A stretch of 64,000 nt of DNA from Cupriavidus necator (GCF_013141915.1 NZ_SROX01000017.1:91920-155919), one strand, 5' to 3'; positions 52,673-61,616 are shown, counted from the first letter of the stretch. The notes: a model not told the origin generated them from the sequence alone. Translations and numbers: made by a program.

Positions 52673-53794
52673 TCAGGCCACCACGGGCGCGGCGCTGTCC
52701 GATGCCGTGATGGTCGCCACCGTGGTCGGCACGCGCGGCGCCAGCGCGCACATCAGCTCGTAGCCGACCGTACCGCTGGCCTGCGCCACTTCGTCGATCG
52801 GCAGGCCCTGGCCCCACAGCGTGACGGGGCTGCCGACGCGGGCCTTCGGGCATGGCGTCAGGTCCACGCACAGCATGTCCATCGACACGCGCCCGACCAG
52901 TTCGGTGCGCACGCCGTCGACCAGCACCGGGGCGCGCTGCTCGCCCCAGCCCGACGCATGGCGCGGGTAGCCGTCGGCATAGCCGCACGCCACCACGCCG
53001 ATGCGCATCGGCCGCTCCGCGGTGAACAGGGAGCCATAGCCGACGGTATCGCCCGGCTGCAGGTCCTGCACCGAGATCAGCTCGCTGTGCAACGACATGG
53101 CCGGCTGCAGTCCGGTGCCGGCAATATCGGCATCGCGCCCGGTGGGCGAGGCGCCATACAGGATGATGCCGGGGCGCACCCAGGCGCGGTGCGCCTGCGG
53201 GTGCCACAGCACCGCGGCGGAATTCGCCAGGCTGGCCTCGCCCGGCAGGTTGGCCGTGGCAGCGTCGAACGCCTCCACCTGGTGGGCGATGCCGCGCGGG
53301 CCATCCGCATCGGAAAAATGCGTCATATGGACGATGCTGCCCACGCACGGCATGGCGCGCGCGCGCTCCCAGGCCGTGCGATACGCCGCCGGATGGAAGC
53401 CGAGCCGGTTCATGCCGGTATTGAGCTTGAGCTGGATCGCCAGCGGGCCCTTGGGGCGTGCGCTCTCAAGCATGCGCAGCTGCTCGTCGCAGTGGATCGC
53501 GGTGGTCAGCCGGTATTGCTCGATCAAGGCAATGTCCTGGGGCTGGAAGAAGCCCTCCAGCAGCAGGATCGGGCCCTGCCAGCCGAGGTCGCGCAGCAGC
53601 ACGGCTTCATTCAGGTCCAGCAGCCCGAAGCCGTCGGCAGCGCGCAGCGCGGCAAAGACGCGGCGGATGCCATGGCCGTAGGCGTTGGCCTTGACCACCG
53701 CCCAGACGCGAGAGTGGGACGCCTTGCGGCGGATCACGTCGAGATTGTTGGCCAGTGCGGGTTGGTGGATGACGGCTTGGATCGGTCTTGGCAT
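52673..53794 (-). CDS. alr: Alanine racemase
   Basis: A PLP enzyme of 373 residues that makes D-alanine for peptidoglycan. The PLP lysine is Lys35 in WAVVKANAYGHG. The opposite-face catalytic tyrosine is Tyr253 in DTVGYGSLF. The C-terminal domain carries GRVSMDMLCVDLT. ATG 53794 begins the typical N-terminus MPRPIQAVIHQPALANN; the open frame continues upstream with Cys/Arg-rich sequence unlike the family. It is divergent from lplT and upstream of radA. Confidence 0.96.
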   Translation of the reverse strand: MPRPIQAVIHQPALANNLDVIRRKASHSRVWAVVKANAYGHGIRRVFAALRAADGFGLLDLNEAVLLRDLGWQGPILLLEGFFQPQDIALIEQYRLTTAIHCDEQLRMLESARPKGPLAIQLKLNTGMNRLGFHPAAYRTAWERARAMPCVGSIVHMTHFSDADGPRGIAHQVEAFDAATANLPGEASLANSAAVLWHPQAHRAWVRPGIILYGASPTGRDADIAGTGLQPAMSLHSELISVQDLQPGDTVGYGSLFTAERPMRIGVVACGYADGYPRHASGWGEQRAPVLVDGVRTELVGRVSMDMLCVDLTPCPKARVGSPVTLWGQGLPIDEVAQASGTVGYELMCALAPRVPTTVATITASDSAAPVVA

Positions 53795-54376
53795 GGAGGT
53801 CACATCAGGGTAGCGGACAGGCCGGCAGCGGCACAGCCGGCAGCGGCGCAGGCGGCAGGCACGCATGGCGCAAGGCTGGAGGGACGGCTCTGTCTCAGTA
53901 TCGATGGCGCAAACGTCACCTGTCGGTGTGCCGCAGCACGTTGCGGCGACGGATATGCGGGATGCCCGCAATTGGCACCCTCAGGTATCCCAGTCACCAT
54001 ATCTTGCCGGGCGCACACCGGATCAGGGAAAGTCCGGTCCGGCGGGCCACGGTGGCAGCCGTTATTTGAACACATTCGGATGCTGTTGCCGGGGGTCATC
54101 GGGGAATCGGCAGGGCAATTGGCTGTCAAAAAGAGCCGTTGCCGGGGTTCGGGAATGTCATGTTTTCGTGATATAAAGCCGGACGCTCCGGCCATGTTCT
54201 AAAAGCGAAGCATTATGTCAATGACTGTCAGGCAGGCCTCACGGCGCCGCAGCGCAGCACCTACGACACAATTCGACACGGCCGCGGCACAAGGTTCCTT
54301 GCAAACCATGGCCTCTGCGGCCGGCACCAGCCTGGCCAACCTGAATGGAGCGCGCGATGGAGAGAAAGTCGACAGC
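53795..54376. other. Divergent intergenic region alr / lplT
   Basis: About 580 bp without a convincing gene. The last 162 bp (54215-54376) are open in frame with lplT and could encode a 54-residue extension. A TATAAA at 54172-54177 is a possible -10 for lplT, with no good -35. The region includes AT-richer sequence than its surroundings around 54110-54180. Nothing else was recognised. Confidence 0.4.
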
Positions 54377-55696
54377 ATGAAGAAGGGTTTTTACACCATC
54401 ATGGCCGCGCAGTTTTTTTCCTCGCTGGCCGACAATGCCTTACTGATCGCCGCCATCGCCCTTCTCACCGAATTGCATTCCCCGCAGTGGATGACCCCGC
54501 TGCTCAAGCTGTTCTTCGTTCTCTCCTACGTCATTCTTGCCGCCTTCGTCGGCGCCTTCGCCGATTCGATGCCCAAGGGGCGGGTGATGCTCATCACCAA
54601 CGCCATCAAGGTGGTCGGCTGCGCCATCATGATGTTCGGGTTGCATCCGCTGCTGGCCTACGGCGTGGTTGGCTTCGGCGCGGCGGCGTATTCGCCCGCC
54701 AAGTACGGCATCCTGACCGAGCTGCTGCCCCCTGAAAAGCTGGTGCTGGCCAACGGCTGGATCGAGGGCCTGACGGTGGGTTCGATCATCCTGGGCACGG
54801 TGGTGGGGGGAGCGCTGATCTCGGTGCATGTCTCGAGCCTGCTGCTGCGCCTGGACGTGCCCTTTATCAATACCGGCATCGACACCCCGGCCGAGGCCGC
54901 GATGGTGGTGATCATGCTGTTCTACGTGATCGCTTCCGTCTTCAACGTGTTCATTCCCGACACCGGCGCCCGCTATCCGGCGCAGGAAAAGAATCCGATC
55001 AAGCTGATCGCCGAGTTCGGCGACTGCTTCCTGGGGCTGTGGCGCGACAAGCTGGGCCAGATCTCGCTGGCGGTGACCACCCTGTTCTGGGGCGTGGGCG
55101 CGACGCTGCAGTTCATCGTGCTGAAGTGGGCCGAGAAATCGCTGGGGCTGAACCTGTCCCAGGGTGCGTTGCTGCAAGCCGTGGTGGCCGTGGGCGTGGC
55201 GGTCGGCGCAATCCTGGCGGCGGCGCGCATTCCGCTGCGCAAATCGCTGTCGGTGCTGCCCTTCGGCGTGGCGATGGGCGCCACGGTGATGCTGATGGCG
55301 TTCTACACCAAGGACGCGATGCCGCAGGTCACGCTTGACGTGCTGGGGCTGCACATGCCGCTGTACATGGCCATCGCCTACGTGTTCCTGATGCTGGTGG
55401 GCGCCATGTCGGGCTATTTCGTGGTGCCGATGAACGCGCTGCTACAGCACCGCGGCCATGTGCTGCTGTCGGCCGGGCACTCAATCGCGGTGCAGAACTT
55501 CAACGAGAACGTCTCGGTGCTGCTGATGCTGTGCCTGTACGCGCTGCTGATCAAGCTGAACGTGCCAATCGGCGTGGTCATCATCGCGCTGGGGCTGTTT
55601 ATCTGCGTGACCATGGCGCTGGTGCTCAAGCTGCACAAGTACAACGTACGCACCTTCAACTCGCTGGCGATGATCGGCGAGGACAAGCACCACTAA
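54377..55696 (+). CDS. lplT: Lysophospholipid transporter LplT
   Basis: An MFS flippase of about 439 residues that moves lysophospholipids inward for re-acylation. It matches E. coli LplT closely in layout: AAQFFSSLADNALLIAAIALL, FVGAFADSMPKGRVMLITNAIK, GAAAYSPAKYGILTELL, and GYFVVPMNALLQHRGHVLLSAGHSIAVQNFNEN. ATG 54377 is where homologues begin (MKKGFYTIM), with GAAAG about 8 nt upstream. The frame is open back to ATG 54215. In E. coli lplT precedes aas; no aas gene is seen here, so re-acylation would rely on an enzyme elsewhere. Confidence 0.92.
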   Translation: MKKGFYTIMAAQFFSSLADNALLIAAIALLTELHSPQWMTPLLKLFFVLSYVILAAFVGAFADSMPKGRVMLITNAIKVVGCAIMMFGLHPLLAYGVVGFGAAAYSPAKYGILTELLPPEKLVLANGWIEGLTVGSIILGTVVGGALISVHVSSLLLRLDVPFINTGIDTPAEAAMVVIMLFYVIASVFNVFIPDTGARYPAQEKNPIKLIAEFGDCFLGLWRDKLGQISLAVTTLFWGVGATLQFIVLKWAEKSLGLNLSQGALLQAVVAVGVAVGAILAAARIPLRKSLSVLPFGVAMGATVMLMAFYTKDAMPQVTLDVLGLHMPLYMAIAYVFLMLVGAMSGYFVVPMNALLQHRGHVLLSAGHSIAVQNFNENVSVLLMLCLYALLIKLNVPIGVVIIALGLFICVTMALVLKLHKYNVRTFNSLAMIGEDKHH

Positions 55697-55732
55697 CACC
55701 GTCGCGGCCCGGCCAGCGGCGGCGAGGCCGGC

Positions 55733-56866
55733 TCAGGCGTCGTCCTGCCCGCCTTGCGGCCCGGCCCGTGGCGGTTCCCCGGTACGCGCCAGCGCGCGCT
55801 CCTGCCACCCCGGCGGTACCACGAACCCGCGCGAGCATTCGCGCCACCAGCCCGGCGCCTGCGCGCCGGCCGGTTCCAGTTCGCACAGCATCACGGGCGA
55901 CTCGCGGCGCCAGCCGTGGTCATGGCGCGGATCGGCAAAGCGTTGCGCCAGCATTGCTTGCAGCGCGCCGGCGTCGGCCGTGCCTGAATCGGGCACCAGC
56001 GCGCCCGACAGCCACCCGGTGCGCGGCAGGCGGCACCAGCGCATGCCCGGGCGTGCAGCGGCGCGCGCGGCCCAGGTGTCGAGCGTGGACCACCAGCCGT
56101 GCAAGTGGTCCGGCGCAATGCCCAGTGTCTCCAGCCCGGCCGGCACCTGGCCGTCGCGATAGAACAGCCAGCCCAGCAAGTAGACCTCGCTGCGGTCCAC
56201 GGTATGGCCCAGCGCGGCCCGCGCCTCGGCGGTATGTCCCAGCGGCAGCTGGCGATGCACGATATGGCCGAGCTTGTCGCCGAGGCGGTCGACCAGGTTC
56301 GGGCCGACGAAATCCTGCGCCCGCGGCGGCTGGTGGCCGCCCGCCGCCATCAGGTAGAACTTGGCCGCCATTTCCCAGTGGACCACCGCGCCCGAGGCCA
56401 GGTCGCGCCAGACGAAATCCAGTTCGCCCAGTGTGCGCACGCCGTGCTTGCCCGCACGCCGTACCGGCACGTTGGCCGCCAGCAGCGACAGCCCCTGCAT
56501 ATGCCGCAAGGCAAAATGCAGCAGCCGCTCGGCATGCCGGCCCAGGCGCAGGCTGCGGTTGGCGGGATCATGGTCGGCATCGGCAGGGAACGCGGCGTGG
56601 CCGTCGGCCAGTTCATCGATGGTGGCGGGGAGCGTGGCGGGATCGGCGCCTTCGAGCCAGTGCTGCCAGGCCTCGCGGGCGCCGGCCGGCCAGCGCGCCA
56701 GCGCGGCGCCAGGCACCACGCCCAGCAGCGGCGGCGACAGCGTGGTCCAGGCCAGGTCGCGTGCGCGTGCCGACGCGGCACGGCGCCACAGCGGCGCGTC
56801 CGACGGCCCAGGGCCGTCGCCGCCGCGGGTCAGGGAAAGGTCAGGCCCCAGCTCCCGCACGGTCAT
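55733..56866 (-). CDS. DUF1853 family protein
   Basis: A 377-residue soluble protein of the family annotated DUF1853; function unknown. The core GELDFVWRDLASGAVVHWEMAAKFYL places an Asp, a Glu and a Lys in the order seen in PD-(D/E)xK nucleases, so a nuclease-like fold is possible but unproven. It overlaps the uracil-DNA glycosylase gene by 26 bp and is the last gene of the tsaB-rimI-udg operon, which would fit a DNA-related role. Both ends are Gly/Pro/Arg-rich and probably flexible. Confidence 0.8.
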   Translation of the reverse strand: MTVRELGPDLSLTRGGDGPGPSDAPLWRRAASARARDLAWTTLSPPLLGVVPGAALARWPAGAREAWQHWLEGADPATLPATIDELADGHAAFPADADHDPANRSLRLGRHAERLLHFALRHMQGLSLLAANVPVRRAGKHGVRTLGELDFVWRDLASGAVVHWEMAAKFYLMAAGGHQPPRAQDFVGPNLVDRLGDKLGHIVHRQLPLGHTAEARAALGHTVDRSEVYLLGWLFYRDGQVPAGLETLGIAPDHLHGWWSTLDTWAARAAARPGMRWCRLPRTGWLSGALVPDSGTADAGALQAMLAQRFADPRHDHGWRRESPVMLCELEPAGAQAPGWWRECSRGFVVPPGWQERALARTGEPPRAGPQGGQDDA

Positions 56867-57704
56867 GGACCTCCCGGGCCAGGCACAGGTCTTCCCATGC
56901 GCGCGCCTTGTCGGTCAGCGTGCGCAGCAGATAGGCGGGGTGGTAGGTCACCACCACGGGGATGCCTTCATACGCATGCACGGTGCCGCGCAGCTTGCCG
57001 ATGGGCGTGGTGGTGCGCAGCAATGTCTGCGCGGCGAAGCGGCCCAGCACCACGATCACGCGGGGCCTGACCAGCGCAATCTGCCGGCGCAGGAAGGGCT
57101 CGCACTGCGCCACCTCTTCAGGCTCCGGGTTGCGGTTGCCGGGCGGGCGGCACTTGAGCACGTTGGCGATAAACACATTGCGCCCGCGTGCCAGCCCGAG
57201 CGCGCCCAGCATGTTGTCGAGCAGCTTGCCGGCCTGGCCGACGAAGGGCTCGCCCTGCAGGTCTTCGTTCTCGCCGGGGGCTTCGCCTACCAGCATCCAT
57301 TCCGCCTGGCGGTCACCCACGCCGAAGACGGTTTGGGTGCGGGTCTGGCACAGGCCGCAGGCGGTGCAGCCGGCCACGGCGGCATCCAGTGCCGGCCAGT
57401 CCATCGTGGCGATGGCGGCTTCGCGGTCGGCCTGCGCCGAGCCCGGCTCGGGCACGGCGGGAACCAGCGAAGGTGCGGCGGGCGCCCGGGCTAGAGGCTT
57501 CACGCGCGCCGACACGGGCTCCGCGACATCGGCAATCACCGCAGCAACCGGTGCAAGCGGAGCAGCCGTTGCGGCTGCAGGCGCCTGCGCGACCGGCGCG
57601 GTGGCCGTGGCGGGCACCGCCTCTGCCGGTGCGTCGTTGCGCTCGCGGGGGACCCATTCAGTGGCGATCCCCAGCACCTCGAGGAACTGCGCACGGCGGT
57701 TCAT
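56841..57704 (-). CDS. Uracil-DNA glycosylase, family 4/5 (iron-sulfur type)
   Basis: Removes uracil from DNA to start base-excision repair. The 287-residue product has an Ala/Pro-rich N-terminal linker to about residue 95, then the glycosylase domain. The Fe-S cysteines are Cys113, Cys116, Cys185 and Cys201 (CTACGLC, VLKCRPPGNRNPEPEEVAQC). Motif 1 is GEAPGENED (140-148) and motif 2 is YHPAYLLR near 255. ATG 57704 overlaps the rimI stop by four bases (ATGA). The N-terminus RAQFLEVLGI resembles a region also found in phage-polymerase-like family 4 enzymes. Confidence 0.92.
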   Translation of the reverse strand: MNRRAQFLEVLGIATEWVPRERNDAPAEAVPATATAPVAQAPAAATAAPLAPVAAVIADVAEPVSARVKPLARAPAAPSLVPAVPEPGSAQADREAAIATMDWPALDAAVAGCTACGLCQTRTQTVFGVGDRQAEWMLVGEAPGENEDLQGEPFVGQAGKLLDNMLGALGLARGRNVFIANVLKCRPPGNRNPEPEEVAQCEPFLRRQIALVRPRVIVVLGRFAAQTLLRTTTPIGKLRGTVHAYEGIPVVVTYHPAYLLRTLTDKARAWEDLCLAREVHDRAGAGA

Positions 57705-58261
57705 GCCTGCCCCTCCGTGCCTTCATTGGCGGCATCCTGCGCCGGCCAGGCGCGGCGCAGCACCAGCGCGTCTTCGCGCTTGCCGCCGGGCGCGGGGTAA
57801 TAGCCCTTGCGGCGTCCGATCTCGGCAAACCCGGCCGCCTGGTACAGCGCGATCGCGCCGGTATTGGAAGGTCGCACTTCCAGCAGCATGGTGTGGATGC
57901 GGTGCGCGTGCGAGGTCGCCAGCACCACCGCGAGCATCAGCCGCCCTAGCCCCTGGCGCTGGCGCTGCGGTTCGACGGTGATATTGAGCAGGTGCATTTC
58001 ATCGACCACCGGCATCAGCACGGCGTAGGCCACCAGCGTGCCCGCCGGATCGCGCAGCGTCAGCCCCAGATGCCCGGACTTGACCGAGTTCTCGAAGTTG
58101 CCGCGGGTCCACGGGTGGCTGTAGGCGCGCGCCTCGATGCCTGCTACCGCTTGCAGGTCCAGCGCAGTCATGCGCCCTAGCGACCAGCCGTCCGGCAGCA
58201 CTGGCATCGCCGGTACCGCGGGCCAGTCATGGCGGTCTTCGAGGGGATAGGCGGCGCTCAC
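57701..58261 (-). CDS. rimI: Ribosomal protein S18 alanine N-acetyltransferase
   Basis: A 186-residue GNAT enzyme. The core follows RimI closely: IEARAYSHPWTRGNFENSVKSG, LLNITVEPQRQRQGLGRLML with the acetyl-CoA loop, EVRPSNTGAIALYQAAGFAEIGRRKGYYP. It acetylates the N-terminal alanine of S18 in E. coli. The start is GTG 58261, which overlaps the tsaB TGA (GTGA); this gives about 30 extra N-terminal residues relative to E. coli RimI (148), and a later ATG (MTALDLQAV) is an alternative. The tsaB-rimI pairing is widely conserved. Confidence 0.92.
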   Translation of the reverse strand: MSAAYPLEDRHDWPAVPAMPVLPDGWSLGRMTALDLQAVAGIEARAYSHPWTRGNFENSVKSGHLGLTLRDPAGTLVAYAVLMPVVDEMHLLNITVEPQRQRQGLGRLMLAVVLATSHAHRIHTMLLEVRPSNTGAIALYQAAGFAEIGRRKGYYPAPGGKREDALVLRRAWPAQDAANEGTEGQA

Positions 58262-59013
58262 GATGCCTTCCCCGGCTGGGCCGCGGCGCGCGCCGCCGCG
58301 GCGGCTTCGCGTTCGGCGATGGTCTGCGCGACCTTGTTGCGCAGGTAGAGCGGCATGGCCTGGTCGGCGTCGATGGCCTCGCCGCGCGCCAGTGCGCGCA
58401 GCGCGATGGCCACCATCGGCTGCGCATGGGGCATCGCCTCGGGCAGCACGCGGGCGGCGCGGGCCAGGCCGGCGAGCCGCTCGCCGAACACCGTCGACGC
58501 ATTGCCGGCCAGCCAGAACGCGCCATCGGGCAACGCCACGGTTTCCGGCGCGCTGACCTGCATCGGCGTGAGTGCCGTCCACTCCTGTGCGGCGGCGTCC
58601 CAGCGGAACGACGCGGCATAGGCCTCATCCATGCGCGCATCGAGCGCGACCAGCACCGCGGTCGTGTCCGGCAGCGCCGGCGTGGCGGCGCGCGCGCGCT
58701 CGGCGCAGGTCATCAGGGTATTGACCGGTACCACCGGCAGCCCGGCGCCGAACGCCAGCCCCTGCGCCACCCCGCAGGCGGTGCGCAGCCCCGTGAACGA
58801 GCCCGGGCCGGCCCCAAAGGCAATGGCCGCGCAATCGGCCAGCGCGATGCCGGCCTCGGCCAGCAATTCCCCGGCGGCCGGCAGCACGCGCGCCGACGAG
58901 CGTGCGCCGGTGTGCTCATGGCGCACCAGGCACTCGATGCCGGCGCCTGCCGCGCGTCCAAGCGCCACCGAGCACCATTCCGTAGAAGTTTCAACAGCAA
59001 GAATCCAGGACAT
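58258..59013 (-). CDS. tsaB: tRNA threonylcarbamoyladenosine biosynthesis protein TsaB
   Basis: A 251-residue partner of TsaD in making t6A37 in tRNAs that read ANN codons. It has the ASKHA-type N-terminus ILAVETSTEWCSVAL and the conserved GAGPGSFTGLRTACGVAQGLA. It lacks the metal-binding His motif of TsaD, as expected. ATG 59013 starts the family N-terminus. It is the first gene of the operon tsaB-rimI-udg-DUF1853, each gene overlapping the next, and is divergent from the acyl-CoA-binding protein gene across 128 bp. Confidence 0.94.
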   Translation of the reverse strand: MSWILAVETSTEWCSVALGRAAGAGIECLVRHEHTGARSSARVLPAAGELLAEAGIALADCAAIAFGAGPGSFTGLRTACGVAQGLAFGAGLPVVPVNTLMTCAERARAATPALPDTTAVLVALDARMDEAYAASFRWDAAAQEWTALTPMQVSAPETVALPDGAFWLAGNASTVFGERLAGLARAARVLPEAMPHAQPMVAIALRALARGEAIDADQAMPLYLRNKVAQTIAEREAAAAARAAAQPGKAS

Positions 59014-59141
59014 GGCGCGATTGTATCCGTTGGGCCCGGAATCGAGGGCTTCTTCGGTTTTATACGGACGGCGCGGCCGCGCGGGACGGCTATCATCGGG
59101 CTGCATTTCCGCAATCCAGACAGTCCACACGGAGGAACCCC

Positions 59142-59411
59142 ATGAGCGACCTGCAGGCACGCTTCGAACAGGCCCAGATCGACGTCAAGCAACTGAGCGA
59201 GCGCCCCAGCAATATGTCCCTGCTGCGCCTGTACGCGCTGTTCAAGCAAGGCAGCGAAGGCGATGCCCACGGCGACAAGCCCGGCATGACCGATTTTGTC
59301 GGCCGCTACAAGTTTGAAGCGTGGGAAGCGCTGCGCGGCACCGCGCGCGAACAGGCGATGGAGCAATACATCGCGCTGGTGGAGGAACTGCGCAGCGGCG
59401 CCGCCAGCTGA
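59142..59411 (+). CDS. Acyl-CoA-binding protein
   Basis: An 89-residue ACBP, a four-helix cytosolic carrier of long-chain acyl-CoA esters. The typical residues are present: LSERPSNMSLLRLYALFKQGSEGD, followed by RYKFEAWEALRGTAREQAMEQYI with the conserved Tyr, Lys and Trp contacts. GGAGG lies 11 nt before ATG 59142. It is convergent with an MFS gene; a stem GGTGCCGG/CCGGCACC (59414-59447) covers both ends and may terminate. Confidence 0.94.
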   Translation: MSDLQARFEQAQIDVKQLSERPSNMSLLRLYALFKQGSEGDAHGDKPGMTDFVGRYKFEAWEALRGTAREQAMEQYIALVEELRSGAAS

Positions 59412-59431
59412 ACGGTGCCGGGCCGGTGGCC

Positions 59432-60913
59432 TCAGGCCGCCGGCACCGGGCGCGGGCGGATCCGCCAGGCCGCCAGCATCGCGCTGGCAATCACCACGCC
59501 CACCGCCAGGAAGGTTTCGTCGAAGGCGCGGATGCGCGCCGCCTGGACCACAGTGTCGCCGGCCTGGCCCAGCAACGCGCCATGCTCGGCCAGGCGCCAC
59601 TGCAACCCCACGCCCGCCAGGCTCACACCGATGGCCCCGCCCAGCTGCCGCAGGAAGTTGATGCAGCTCGAACCCTGCGCGATCAAGGTGAAGTCCACGC
59701 CGCGCATCGCGCCCAGCGTCAGCGAAGGCAGGATGCAGCCCAGGCCGATCCGCCCCAGCACCGCCAGCGCCACCAGCACCAGGTAAGGCGTGGCGCGCGA
59801 GCCCAGTGCCATCAGCAGGAACGACAGCGACAGCAGCGCCAGCCCGAACGACACCTGGATATGCGGCGGGATCCGGTGCGTGAAGCGTCCCGCCAGCGCA
59901 ATCGTCAGCGCCAGCACCACCCCTGCCGGGAACAGCACCAGGCCGGCCCGCGACGGCGTGTATTCCAGCGCCATCTGCATGTAGACCGGCAACAGGTAGG
60001 TCGAGCCGAACAGGCCCGCGCCATAGATGAAGGCCACCACCGCTCCCGCGGCGAACTGGCGATAGCTGTAGAGCCGCATGTTCATCAGCGGGTACGCCGC
60101 GCGCAGCTGCCACATCACGAATGCCGCCAGCATCAGCACGCCGAAGCCCGACAGGGCCAGGCCCGCGGGCACGCTCTCGCGCATCTCCACCACGCCGTTG
60201 AGCAGGCTCACCGTGGCGACGCCGGCCAGGCCCAGCCCACGCCAGTCCAGCGGCTGGCGCTCGCCCATCATGATCGAATCCACCGCCATGAAGCGACGCG
60301 CCATCAGCACCGCCAGCAGCGTCAGCGGCACCACCACGAAGAAGATCGAGCGCCAGCCGAAGGCCTCGACCAGGAAGCCGCCCAGGCTGGGCCCCAGCGC
60401 CGGCGCCAGCACCACGCCAAAGCCGAACATGCTGATCGCCTTGCCCTGCTCGCGCTCTTCGAACACCCGCAGGATCAGGATATTGGGCAGCGGCTGCATG
60501 ATCCCCGCGGCAACACCCTCGGCCACCCGCATGGCGATCATCACGCCGTAGGTGGGCGAAAAGCCGCCCACCAGCCCGCCCGCGCCCAGCAGCAGCGCCG
60601 CGCCCAGGAAGGTGCGCCGCAGCCCGTAGCGGTTCAGCAGCCAGGGGGTCAGCAGCATCGACATCGTCATCGCGATCATGAAGCTGGCGGCCACCCATTG
60701 CGCGCGCTCCTGCCCCAGCGCGAAATGCCGGCTCAGGTCCGGAATGGCCACATTGACGATGGTGGACGAGACGATCGACGAGATTGTGCCCAGCATCAGC
60801 GTCGCCAGCACCAGCCAGCGCAGCCGCTCGCCGTAACGCGCACGCAGCGCCTGCCGGGTCGGCAGGCCCGACTGCTGGCCGGAATCCTCCGGCGTGGCCG
60901 GTCCCTCGCTCAC
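59432..60913 (-). CDS. MFS drug transporter of the DHA2 (EmrB-like) family
   Basis: A 493-residue, 14-helix-type exporter. It has the DHA2 N-terminus TISSIVSSTIVNVAIPDLSRHF, WVAASFMIAMTMSMLLTPW, motif A (NRYGLRRTFLG) and motif C (GFGVVLAPALGPSLGG). It probably exports hydrophobic toxic compounds by proton antiport. The start is GTG 60913, which overlaps the TGA of the SRPBCC gene by four bases (GTGA), so expression is coupled. No outer-membrane or adaptor partner gene is nearby. Confidence 0.88.
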   Translation of the reverse strand: MSEGPATPEDSGQQSGLPTRQALRARYGERLRWLVLATLMLGTISSIVSSTIVNVAIPDLSRHFALGQERAQWVAASFMIAMTMSMLLTPWLLNRYGLRRTFLGAALLLGAGGLVGGFSPTYGVMIAMRVAEGVAAGIMQPLPNILILRVFEEREQGKAISMFGFGVVLAPALGPSLGGFLVEAFGWRSIFFVVVPLTLLAVLMARRFMAVDSIMMGERQPLDWRGLGLAGVATVSLLNGVVEMRESVPAGLALSGFGVLMLAAFVMWQLRAAYPLMNMRLYSYRQFAAGAVVAFIYGAGLFGSTYLLPVYMQMALEYTPSRAGLVLFPAGVVLALTIALAGRFTHRIPPHIQVSFGLALLSLSFLLMALGSRATPYLVLVALAVLGRIGLGCILPSLTLGAMRGVDFTLIAQGSSCINFLRQLGGAIGVSLAGVGLQWRLAEHGALLGQAGDTVVQAARIRAFDETFLAVGVVIASAMLAAWRIRPRPVPAA

Positions 60914-61386
60914 CCGAGCCGCCCGGTGTCGGCGATCTCGCGGATCTTGCGGACGGTGTCGATGTCGGCGGCGTGATAGGCCGACTTGACGATCTCGGCG
61001 TAACGGTCGTCGCCGCTGGCATCGACCGCCGGCATGGTGGTGTCATAGATAAAGCGCAGCAGCAGCGCGCCCGGCCCCGGGGTCTCGATCGCCATGGTCA
61101 GCGTGCCGCCGGCATGCTCGGCCGTGGCCGCGGTTTCATAGCGCACCAGCCGGCGCGGCTCGTAGACCACGTGGTCCTCGATCGACGCTTCGCCGAAATG
61201 CAGCACGCGATCGATCCAGTTGTCGCCGCGCCCCACTACCTCGGCGCGGTCCAGGCCCAGCACGAACAGCTCGGGAGACTCGGCGCGCAGCACCAGGCCC
61301 TGCCACAGCTGCTCGGCCGACAGCGGTTCCAGCTGCGGGTTGCCCGGATCATTGATCTCAACCAAGTGCTCAAAACGCAACTTCAC
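60910..61386 (-). CDS. SRPBCC-fold protein (DUF1857/AtaL-like)
   Basis: A 158-residue protein of the START/Bet v1-like type, annotated in relatives as DUF1857. It begins MKLRFEHLVEINDPGNPQLEPL and contains LSAEQLWQGLVLRAESPELF, both family-typical. Such folds bind hydrophobic ligands in a deep pocket. Being translationally coupled to a DHA2 exporter, it may bind or modify the exported compound. No catalytic residues can be assigned. Confidence 0.8.
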   Translation of the reverse strand: MKLRFEHLVEINDPGNPQLEPLSAEQLWQGLVLRAESPELFVLGLDRAEVVGRGDNWIDRVLHFGEASIEDHVVYEPRRLVRYETAATAEHAGGTLTMAIETPGPGALLLRFIYDTTMPAVDASGDDRYAEIVKSAYHAADIDTVRKIREIADTGRLG

Positions 61387-61539
61387 TCTCCCGTTCGCGA
61401 TAAGTCGATATTATGAAGTCTCCGCGTATTCGCGAGGCCTTTTTGTCGGCGCGTTGCAACATGAACGCCCCGCCCTGCCTTCTGATCGGCCCAACGCCGC
61501 GCAGCCTCGTCATACGCCGCGAAGCCGGCTGAAACATCA

Positions 61540-61562
61540 CTCCTGACAGCAGATGTCAGGAG
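61540..61562. promoter_or_regulatory. Perfect dyad upstream of the VOC gene
   Basis: CTCCTGACA-GCAGA-TGTCAGGAG, 9-bp arms, 54 bp before the VOC start. TGACA-N5-TGTCA dyads are often regulator sites (for example of WYL/YafY-type proteins); no regulator gene is adjacent. Confidence 0.55.
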
Positions 61563-61616
61563 ACCCGGCGCACAATGCGGCCGCTTTCACTCCCCGAAAC
61601 GCCGCAGGAGGCTGTG

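Noticed and set aside
49883..54202. Long plus-strand open frame spanning dsbB, GNAT, radA and alr in antisense (1439 codons)
   Set aside because: It crosses four well-supported minus-strand genes and their intergenic hairpins; composition is Arg/Gln/His-rich shadow sequence.
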